A stretch of 12,398 nucleotides of DNA from CAZPCZ01 sp964585225 (GTDB lineage Bacteria > Patescibacteriota > Patescibacteriia > JACPHY01). The stretch is taken from assembly GCA_964585225.1 (NCBI GenBank), contig CAZPCZ010000039.1, forward strand, positions 1 to 12,398. Direction: 5' to 3'. The notes below the pieces were generated by a model, which saw only the letters and a list, made by a program, of their open reading frames with translations, had not been told where the DNA came from and did no database searches. The translations under genes were made by a program, and so were the position numbers. This document shows, one piece after another, positions 1-7,200 of this stretch; position 1 is the stretch's first letter, and the number at the start of each line of letters is the position of its first letter.

Positions 1-1
1 A

Positions 2-295
2 TCAAGAATTATGGACAGGGACCCGTGGCCCGATCCCGACCTCATCCTCATCGACGGCGGCAAGGCACAGCTCAATGCGGCACTTCGGGCCATGCGTGCT
101 GCGGGGATTTCCTTCCCGGTCGTTGCCCTCGCGAAGCGGCTGGAGGAAATCTACCTCCCCGGAGAGCGCCATCCGCTCCGGCTCCCCGGGAACTCCCCGG
201 CGCTCCACCTCCTCCAGCGCATTCGGGACGAAGCGCACCGGTTCGCGATCTGGTACTATCGTGCTCGCTATAGAAAGCGAATTCTACGAGGTTGA
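2..295 (+). CDS. uvrC: UvrC excinuclease subunit, C-terminal part (5' end outside window)
   Basis: UvrC makes the dual incisions in nucleotide excision repair. The frame is open to the left edge (first full codon at 2), so only the last ~97 codons are present. The visible part is the end of the RNase H-like 5'-incision nuclease domain. It has the strand motif PDLILIDGGKAQLNAA, where the Asp in IDGGK is a family catalytic-core residue, then ALAKRLEEIYLPGE and the hallmark SPALHLLQRIRDEAHRFAI. The protein stops (TGA) about 12 residues after this motif. The tandem helix-hairpin-helix domain found at the C-terminus of E. coli UvrC is therefore absent, and no other frame downstream encodes it. Family assignment is secure. 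Whether the short end is normal for the lineage or a truncation cannot be told from here. Confidence 0.93.
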   Translation, partial: SRIMDRDPWPDPDLILIDGGKAQLNAALRAMRAAGISFPVVALAKRLEEIYLPGERHPLRLPGNSPALHLLQRIRDEAHRFAIWYYRARYRKRILRG

Positions 296-336
296 GCGCA
301 AACATGTTATCCACGCGACAGTTTTGTTACGTGGAC

Positions 337-366
337 TTGACAGAATATTGTCATCCGTGCTACGAT
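337..366 (+). promoter_or_regulatory. sigma70-type promoter with extended -10 for the 484-aa gene
   Basis: A perfect -35 TTGACA (337-342) is followed after 18 bases by TACGAT (361-366), preceded by TGC, an extended -10. Transcription would begin near 373, leaving a ~119-nt leader before the start codon at 492. The strong match and its position between uvrC and the next gene make this the best promoter in the window. Spacing is one base longer than the optimum. Confidence 0.7.
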
Positions 367-374
367 TCCTCCTC

Positions 375-453
375 GCACCTGGGAAACCGGGTGCGTCGAA
401 GAACCTTCACATCGAAAGAAGTACGCCACCACCTGCCCCGGCCTCAGGCCGGG
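375..453 (+). other. structured 5' leader with two hairpins
   Basis: Two GC-rich hairpins lie in the predicted leader. The first has an 8-bp stem (375-382 with 387-394, one G-T pair) and a GAAA tetraloop. The second has a perfect 7-bp stem (437-443 with 447-453) and a TCA loop. Neither is followed by a T-tract, so they are not intrinsic terminators. They may be regulatory or only mRNA-stabilising structures. I see no match to a riboswitch class I know. Confidence 0.4.
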
Positions 454-491
454 CATTCGCCTCCGGTTGATCCCGGGGCAAGGAGGAGACC

Positions 492-1946
492 ATGGACAAT
501 CCGGTTCTCACACCGGAACGACTCGCGGCCGCGCAAGAGGCTGCGAGGCAGAAGCTGCTGCGCAGGGGGAAGGCCCGCGGCACGTCGGCCGCCCCCACCC
601 CCCCGCGCCCCCCGACGCTGAAGGAACGCATGCGGGGCGGGGGAATCGTCCCCCTCGACGAGCTCCTCGCGCATCGCGAAGAAATCCTCGCCGCGACCGC
701 GCACGAGGCGGAAGAAATCGCGCGGAGGTCCGATCAGGCCCGTGAAGCCTTCAAGGCGTCTCAGGGCGCCTTCAAGCAGGTCGAGCCGGCGTTCGTCGAG
801 CTCTGCACGATCCAGACGAAACTCGCCAGAGCGCTCGGGCGCCGCAGCCGCGAGGCGGGCGAGACGCAGGGACTCCTCGAGGAGCAGATCAAGCTGCGCA
901 GTCGCAGCATCGCGGAAGCGATCGGCGAGTCGTGGCAGCGCGTCGACGAGGCGAGCCGCGTCGTGGCCGCCGCGAACGGCGGGAAGCACTTCGGGGACCA
1001 CCACCGCGTCCTCGAGGCCGCCGCGCGGTACGGCTTCTGGGAGGTGATCGACGAGAGACACTTCCAGCAGATGTTCGGCCGCTCCAGGCGGGGGGTGATC
1101 ACGAGCCGCGGACAGCGCTACCTCCCGGCCGGTCGCCCGAGCGTGCTCCGCGATTGCGTGAGCGAGAGCATCCGCAAGCTCTACACGCGCGCGATCGAAG
1201 CGGCGGAGGCCGAGCGTCCGGCGCAGCTCGCGATCCTCGAGTCGGGACCGTTCCCGACGGCGTTCGAGCTCTACGACCTCGTCGATCCCTTGAAGCCCCT
1301 CGCGGCGGATCGGCAGTTCGGGTGCGTCCTCGTGCAGTTGTTCGTACCGCGGGGCGACGGGAAGATGGCGACCGTGAGCGGCGTCATCCAGCTCGCGTTC
1401 GTCAACAGGGAGAGCGTGGGCAAGTGCATCGCGGTGCTCGCCGTGAACGGCAGCGCGGAGCGGGCGTTCCCGAAGCCGGTGACCATCCCGCTCGCGAGCC
1501 TCCAGGGGTCTCCGGAAGTCGCCGCCATCGTGCGGCATCTCTCCGACATCGCGTCCGAGGCGCTGCTCACGGACGAGCAGGCCGCGCAGATCAACGAGAT
1601 CCGCGCGCGCAAGCAGCGCGAGCTCATCCCCGCAACGGCGGAGGACCGGCAGTTCCGCTTCCTCGAGCTCGCCGGCGAGATCTGGCGCGACCGGAACTCC
1701 GGGTGGATCGAGCGGCACCGGTCGCAGGCGGCTCCCGTGGCCGCAGGCGGCGAGCCGACGGCCACGACCGACGACGCGTCGACCGGGATGACCCCGGCGA
1801 AGCCGAAGCGCGAGCGCAAGGGCAAGGGCAAGAAGGCCAATGCCGGCGGCAACGGCGTACCCAAGGACGCGGCGGCGGACGGCTCGCAGGGCACCACGCC
1901 CGAGAAGTCGAACCCGCTGGCCGGCGAGCCCATCCGCGGGCGCTAG
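492..1946 (+). CDS. uncharacterised 484-aa protein with basic low-complexity tail
   Basis: I do not recognise this protein. The start at 492 is set by a strong Shine-Dalgarno AGGAGG at 481-486. The N-terminus (1-45) is Ala/Pro-rich and probably disordered. Residues 50-160 are highly charged and look helical or coiled-coil, with many Glu/Arg (HREEILAATAHEAEEIARRS). Residues 160-410 look globular (GFWEVIDERHFQQMFGRSRR, RQFGCVLVQLFVPRGDG, GVIQLAFVNRESVGKCIAVL). The tail (410-484) is disordered and includes a Lys/Arg stretch, KPKRERKGKGKKA. There is no signal peptide or membrane segment, so it is probably cytoplasmic. The basic tail could contact nucleic acid, but that is a guess. Codon usage and GC match the neighbours. 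A long open frame exists on the opposite strand but looks like a shadow caused by high GC; the ribosome-binding site and promoter support this strand. Confidence 0.85.
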   Translation: MDNPVLTPERLAAAQEAARQKLLRRGKARGTSAAPTPPRPPTLKERMRGGGIVPLDELLAHREEILAATAHEAEEIARRSDQAREAFKASQGAFKQVEPAFVELCTIQTKLARALGRRSREAGETQGLLEEQIKLRSRSIAEAIGESWQRVDEASRVVAAANGGKHFGDHHRVLEAAARYGFWEVIDERHFQQMFGRSRRGVITSRGQRYLPAGRPSVLRDCVSESIRKLYTRAIEAAEAERPAQLAILESGPFPTAFELYDLVDPLKPLAADRQFGCVLVQLFVPRGDGKMATVSGVIQLAFVNRESVGKCIAVLAVNGSAERAFPKPVTIPLASLQGSPEVAAIVRHLSDIASEALLTDEQAAQINEIRARKQRELIPATAEDRQFRFLELAGEIWRDRNSGWIERHRSQAAPVAAGGEPTATTDDASTGMTPAKPKRERKGKGKKANAGGNGVPKDAAADGSQGTTPEKSNPLAGEPIRGR

Positions 1947-1969
1947 CCGCGAACGACGACACGACAACG

Positions 1970-2008
1970 ACTCCCCGGACCGTGAGGTCCGGGGAGTTTA
2001 CCTTTTCC
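1970..2008. terminator. bidirectional intrinsic terminator between convergent genes
   Basis: A perfect 10-bp stem (1971-1980 with 1987-1996, extendable by one A-T pair) closes a 6-base loop CGTGAG. On the + strand it is followed by TTTACCTTTT, which would stop transcription of the 484-aa gene. On the - strand it begins directly after the uvrB stop codon (1998-2000) and is followed by a weaker T-rich stretch, so it probably serves both genes. Confidence 0.8.
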
Positions 2009-4117
2009 TGCTCGGCCCAACGATCGGCCCACGAATTTCTTTCACGATGGATGTCGGCGTAATGCCGTGCTCACGGTTGTACGCTGCTTGGATGTTCCGG
2101 CGGCGTTCGACCTCGGCAATGGCGAGACGCATGGATTCCGTCACGCGATCCGCGTACATGATGACGCGTCCCTCCGCGTGCCGCGCCGCGCGGCCCATGG
2201 TTTGGATGAGCGCGACTCTCGAGCGGAGGTACCCTTCCTTGTCCGCGTCCAGGATCGCGACGAGCGAGACCTCCGGGAGGTCGAGCCCCTCGCGAAGCAA
2301 GTTGATCCCGACGACGACGTCGTAGCGACCGCGCCGGAGGTCATCGAGGATCTCGACGCGTTCGAAGGTCTCGACATCGGCGTGGATGTAGTAGGCCTTG
2401 ATTTCGCGTTCGCGAAGATACTCCGCGAGGTCCTCCGCCATCCGTTTCGTGAGCACGGTGACGAGCACGCGCTGTTTTTTCGCGACACGTATCTCAATTT
2501 CGCGAATGAGATCCTGGATCTGCCCCTCGCTCGCCCGCACCTCCACCTCGGGGTCGAGGAGCCCCGTCGGCCGTATGAGTTGTTCGGCTATGAGGGCAAC
2601 ATTTGACATTTGACATTTGACATTTGACATTCCGAGCCCGTACTCCTCCGGTGTCGCGCTCACGTAGATCGTCTGCGGCACCCGTTGCCGGAACTCCTCG
2701 AATCGCAACGGTCGGTTATCGAGGCAGGACGGGAGCCGGAAGCCGTACTCAATGAGCGTCTGCTTGCGCGAGCGATCACCCGCGTGCATGCCACGGAGTT
2801 GGGGGATCGTGATGTGGGATTCGTCAATGAAGCAGAGCCAGNNNNNNNNNNNNNNNNNNNNNNNNNNNNNNNNNNNNNNNNNNNNNNNNNNNNNNNNNNN
2901 NNNNNNNNNNNNNNNNNNNNNNNNNNNNNNNNNNNNNNNNNCATGCCACGGAGTTGGGGGATCGTGATGTGGGATTCGTCAATGAAGCAGAGCCAGTTAT
3001 TTTTTGTGTCATCTCGAGCGAGCGCAAAGCGCGAGTCGAGAGATCTCACACTATTGTGAGATTCCTCGCGGAGTTTACCCCGTTGCGACGCGAAGCGTCT
3101 GCTGCGGGGCTCGGAATGACGAGATGGAGAGTACGCATAATTGTAGAAATCGATCAGCGTGAACGGCGGCTGTCCGGGTTCGCGGCCGTCGAAGTACCGC
3201 GAGTAGTTCTCGATGCCGTGGACGTAGCCGGCTTCCTCGAGCATCTGGAGGTCGTAGGTCGTGCGCTGCGAGAGGCGTTGGGCCTCGAGGAGTTTGTCGG
3301 CCGCGCGCAGCTCCGCAAGCCGGGCATCGAGTTCGCCTCGGATGTCTGCCAGCACGCTCTGGAACCGTACCGGCGACGCCACGTAGTGCGTGGCCGGGAA
3401 GATCGTCACCTCGTCGAGCGATCCGATCGTGCCGCCGATGTCCCGCGCGGTGATCCGCTCGACGTGGTCGCCGCCGCACTCGATGCGGATCCAGTCTTTG
3501 TCCGAGGCCTTCGGAAACACTTCGATGGTGTCACCCTTCACGCGGAACGTCCCGCGGGAGAGGTCCACGTCATTCCGTTGGAATTGGAGATCCACGAGCT
3601 GCCGGATGAGGCCGCGCCGCTCGACGCGGTCCCCGCGATGGAGCGCAATCCGAACATTCCCATACTCCTCCGGCGAGCCGAGGCCGTAGATGCACGAGAC
3701 CGACGCGACGATGATGACGTCGGATCGCGTGAGGAGTGACTGCGTCGCGGCGTGCCGGAGCCGATCAATCTCCTCGTTCACCATTGCTTCCTTCTCTATG
3801 TAGGTGTCGGAGCTCGGGACGTACGCCTCGGGTTGGTAGTAGTCGTAGTACGAGACGAAGTAGTGGACTGCTGCGGTCGGGAAGAATTCCTTGAACTCCC
3901 CGTAGAGCTGCGCGGCCAAGGTCTTGTTCGGGGAGATGACGAGCGTCGGGCGCTGCGTGTTCGCAATGATCCCGGCCATGCTGTACGTCTTCCCGCTCCC
4001 CGTGACTCCGAGGAGCGTCGCGTGCGGGTGCCCAGCCCGAACCCACCCCGTGAGCTGTACAATCGCACGGGGCTGGTCGCCGGTCGGATGGAAATTCGCC
4101 GTGAGTTCAAGCGGCAT
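1998..4117 (-). CDS. uvrB: UvrB excinuclease subunit (intact after collapsing an assembly gap; carries in-frame inserts)
   Basis: UvrB is the ATP-dependent damage-verification helicase of the UvrABC repair complex. The start at 4117 gives MPLELTANFHPTGDQPRAI, the usual N-terminus. Visible motifs are Walker A GVTGSGKTYSMA (~38-49), SPNKTLAAQLYGEFKEFFP, the beta-hairpin YFVSYYDYYQPEAYVPSSDTY (~87-106), IDESHITIPQ, DNRPLRFEEF, SATPEEYG, GINLLREGLDLPEVSL and QTMGRAARH. The sequence is interrupted by 100 N (2842-2941) with a duplicated 55-mer on each side. Removing 155 bases joins both parts in one frame of 654 codons, with M392 shared. The joined protein has ~45 extra residues between LIDFYNYAY and WLCFIDESH, encoded by a palindromic element, and a short MSNVKCQMSNV insert encoded by a 7-bp tandem array. 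It ends at PIVGPSRKR without the UVR motif that binds UvrC in E. coli UvrB. No Shine-Dalgarno is visible. Confidence 0.95.
2599..2631. repeat. 7-bp tandem repeat array (ATTTGAC) within uvrB
   Basis: A perfect heptamer array has four full ATTTGAC units at 2601-2628 plus partial units at both ends, about 4.7 copies over 33 bp. In the uvrB direction it reads as an open peptide with a 7-residue period (MSNVKCQ, MSNV). It sits just after the helicase motif SATPEEYG and before AEQLIRPTGLLDPEVEVR, where other UvrB proteins have only a few residues. It is AT-rich compared with its GC-rich surroundings, which suggests later acquisition or expansion. Confidence 0.9.
2787..2841. repeat. 55-bp direct duplicate flanking the assembly gap, left copy
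   Basis: This 55-base segment is identical to 2942-2996 and ends exactly at the first N. Both copies encode the same uvrB residues (from the Trp of WLCFIDESH to the Met after LRG). It is best read as an unmerged contig-end overlap, not a biological repeat. Confidence 0.92.
2842..2941. other. assembly gap (100 N)
   Basis: Exactly 100 unknown bases, a common placeholder length for a scaffold join. Because the flanks are an exact 55-base overlap, and removing the gap plus one copy restores the uvrB frame, the gap probably contains no real missing sequence. Confidence 0.97.
2942..2996. repeat. 55-bp direct duplicate flanking the assembly gap, right copy
   Basis: Second exact copy of 2787-2841, starting directly after the last N. 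The sequence that follows (from 2997) leads within about ten bases into the palindromic insertion element of uvrB. Confidence 0.92.
3008..3120. repeat. palindromic interspersed element inserted in frame in uvrB
   Basis: A ~113-bp element is bounded by imperfect terminal inverted repeats, GTCATCTCGAG (3008-3018) and CTCGGAATGAC (3110-3120), matching at 9 of 11 positions. Inside are a perfect 8-bp hairpin (3043-3050 with 3055-3062) and a 5-bp hairpin GACGC-GAA-GCGTC (3087-3099). In the uvrB direction it is read as SPSRHSEPRSRRFASQ..., with stretches such as REESHNSVRSLDSR. RHSE...ESH-type peptides of this kind occur in proteins of several bacterial groups when such palindromic repeats enter genes, much like the Rickettsia palindromic elements. 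That family link is from memory. The host gene stays in frame. Confidence 0.8.
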
Positions 4118-4136
4118 GGAATGGAGTGGATAGAGA

Positions 4137-4144
4137 GGGGGGGG
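4137..4144. repeat. G8 homopolymer tract in the divergent promoter region
   Basis: Eight consecutive G residues lie 19 bases upstream of the uvrB start and directly before the predicted -35 of the surface-protein promoter. Tracts of this length can change length by slippage. Confidence 0.85.
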
Positions 4145-4173
4145 TTCACCGTGTTGCCATTCTACGCTATACT
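4145..4173 (+). promoter_or_regulatory. candidate promoter of the large surface-protein gene
   Basis: TTCACC (4145-4150) and TATACT (4168-4173) are separated by 17 bases, giving a start near 4180 and a leader of ~65 nt. The -10 is good and the -35 moderate (4 of 6). A possible oppositely directed -10 for uvrB, TAGAAT on the - strand (4164-4159), overlaps it, but I see no good -35 for that one. Confidence 0.45.
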
Positions 4174-4245
4174 GTGGGTAGCGATATCGCGCCTGAGGTC
4201 TCGCGCGTGGTCCGAGGGCGTACCGTCAAGCGATGAGCCGCCCGT

Positions 4246-7200
4246 ATGCCCTCGAGGGATGTGAATCTGCTCGTGAAACCCCATCATCTCCCATACCTCG
4301 CCGGTGGACTGGCGATCGTGCTCACGGTCGTCGTGTTCGCGTTGAGCCTGAGCGGCGTCCTCCCAACCGGCACCCTCGCCGCTGCCCCGACCTTCTCCGG
4401 TGGGGCGCCGGCCGATGCTGCAACCGGGGTTGCGGTCGATGCGACGGTGAGCATCGTGTCCAGTGTCGCGCTCGGTCCGGCGAGCTTCGGTACCTTCACG
4501 AGCCAGACGAGCGGGACGACGAACCTGCTCGGGAACGTCGATGCGGTGAGCGCGACGACTGCGTGGGCATCCGGTGCTTCTGGGACCGTGCTCCGGACGA
4601 CGAATAGCGGGACGACGTGGACGACGCTCCAAGGCGTCGCGAACACGAACCTCCGCGGCCTCGATGCGGTCGACACGAACACCGCCTTCCTCGCTGGCGC
4701 CACCGGCATCATCCAGAAGACGACAAACGCCGGGAGCTCCTGGGCGAGTCAGGTGAGCGGGACGGCCCTCGACCTCATGGGCATCTCTGCGAGCGACACG
4801 AACACCGCCTGGGTCGTCGGCGACCAAGGGACGATCCTGAAGACGACGGACGGTGGCAGTACGTGGGCAGCACAGACGAGCAATACGTCGGCCGTCCTCT
4901 TTGCGGTCCACGCGCTCGACGCGAACACCGCATGGACCGCTGGCGCCACCAGTGCCATCCGGAGGACAACGAATGGCGGGACGACCTGGGCGACTGAGGA
5001 TCTCACGGTTTCCGTGCAGCTCAATGGCATCTACGGGATCAGCTCCGAGACCGCATACGTCGTCGGGAACGGCGGTGCGATCTACAAGACCACGAACGGC
5101 GGAACGTCCTGGACAGCACAGACGAGCGGGACGGCGAATCATCTCAATGGTATCTCCTGCGTGGACACGAACACGTGCTGGGCCGTTGGGGACAGCGGCA
5201 CGGTTTTGTACACGGACGATGGCGGCGCGGTATGGGCCTCGCAGACGAGCAATACGACGAACGCCATTAAGGATGTGAGTGGTGTGAGCGCGTCATCAGT
5301 GTGGTCCGTCGGCGCAAGCGGAACAGCCCTCGTCTTCGGGTATAACAACGTCCTCCTCCAGGCGAATACCGGCAACGCCCAGACTGGCGCACCGAGCGGC
5401 ACGAACCTCTGTACGAGTTTGACGCTCGCAATCGGGGTGACACTCACCTGCAACCACAGCGCGCTCTCGAAGAACACCTGGTACACGTTCACGCTCACGA
5501 CCGGCGTGAAGAGTAACACCGGTGATGCGCTCGCTGTGAACGTCACCCGCGCCTTCCGCACGATCGGCGCGCCGGCACTCTCCTCTGCGATCACCGACGC
5601 CTCGTTCGCCGTCGCGACGAACGTCACGATCACCGCGGACTTCGATAACCCGATCGCATCGAGCTCGCTCCTCTCACCGACGTGGGCGACACGGAGTACT
5701 TCCAGTGCGCTCAACGCGGTCCAGGTCATTGATGCGACCCACACGGTCGCCGCTGGTGCGAGCGGGACGACGACCCGGACGGCCGACGGCGGCTCGACCT
5801 GGATCGGTGGTACCGCTGGCAGTGGGCAGGGGATGAACGGCATCGCGTTTCCGACCTCGCAGATCGGCTACCTCGTTGGGGACAGCGGGAAGATCCTGAA
5901 GACGACTGATGTCGGTGTCACCTGGACGGCGCAGACGAGCGGGACCGCCCAGAACCTGAAAGCCGCCGCGTTCGCGGATGCCATCACCGGTTGGGCGGTC
6001 GGCGCCGGCGGCGTGATCCTCAAGACCACGAACGGTGGCACGAGCTGGACAGCACAGACATCCGGGACAACCGAGATTCTCTTCGGCCTCCATGCCGTTA
6101 ATGCCTCGACGGTCTACGCGGTTGGGAACAGCACGACGATCCTCAAGACGACGAACGGCGGCACGACCTGGACCGCGCAGACCGGCGTCGTCGGCAACCA
6201 CGGGGACGTCTTCTGTACGAGCACCACTATTTGTTGGATCGCGAGCGACAGCGGCCTCATCTATCGGACGACGGACGGTGGCACGAACTGGACCGCAGCC
6301 TTTCCTGTCTCCGCAACCTGGAACGGTATCTACTTCACATCCGCGACGACCGGCTGGGTCGTCGGGTCCGGCGGCCTCATCTACACATCCACTGACGGTG
6401 GGGTGAACTGGACGCAGCAGACGAGCGGCACGACGCAGGACCTCGGCGGCGTCTCCTTCACGAGCGCGACGACCGGCGTTGCGGTCGGCGGGAGCGGGAC
6501 GGTGCTCCTCACGACGAACGGCGGAACGTCCTGGACGATCGTCTCGGCTGGCGTGAGTGGTGTAGTGATGAACGGCATCGACTGCTCATCCCCACCCGGC
6601 GCGAGCAATGCGACTTGCTGGGCGGTTGGGGCGAACAGCACCATTCTCATTGCGGCAGCGAATAACGGGAGGACGTGGGTTCCGCAGACGAGCGGGACAA
6701 GTGTGAACCTCGAGGACATCGAGGCGCTCTCGACGACCGCGAGCATTGCGTACGTGATCGGTGGGAGCGGGACCATCCTGAAAACTACGAACGGCGGCAC
6801 GACCTGGACCGCGCAGACGACCGGGACGACGCAAGCCCTCCACGGCCTCTTCTGTTTCAACGAGAGTGACGGGAACAACAACTGTTGGGCGGTCGGCGGG
6901 GACGCCTCGAACGCGGTCGCGCTGAAGACGACGAATGGCGGGACAACGTGGACCGCGCTTTCGACCGGCCTTTCGAATCCGCTCATGGATACGTACTTTT
7001 TTGACGCGACGACCGGGTGGATTGTGGGATCTGGCGGTATCATTACGAAGACTGCGAACGGCGGGACGACCTGGACGACGCAGTCGAGCGGAACCGTGCA
7101 GGCGCTCTACAGCGTCGAGTGCAGTTCCGCAACCGCCTGCATCGTCGTCGGTGCGGGCGGGACCGTGCTCACGACGTCAGATGGTGGGTCGAACTGGACG

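Noticed and set aside
311..334. Terminator for uvrC (CCACG...CGTGG)
   Set aside because: Only a 5-bp stem with a 14-base loop and no T-tract after it; too weak to call.
375..470. Cyclic-di-GMP (GEMM) riboswitch upstream of the 484-aa gene
   Set aside because: A GNRA-capped hairpin and a CCTCCGG segment look superficially similar, but the conserved core bases and their order do not match.
444..1967. 507-codon open frame on the minus strand opposite the 484-aa gene
   Set aside because: Arg/Leu/Ala-rich shadow frame caused by high GC. It lacks a ribosome-binding site, while the plus-strand frame has a strong Shine-Dalgarno, promoter and terminator.
2787..2996. uvrB as a pseudogene split by a direct repeat
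   Set aside because: The duplication is exact and abuts the Ns; collapsing it restores one full frame, so an assembly join explains it better.
2685..3059. Plus-strand frames running across the N gap
   Set aside because: Artefacts of the placeholder Ns and the duplicated 55-mer; the region codes uvrB on the other strand.
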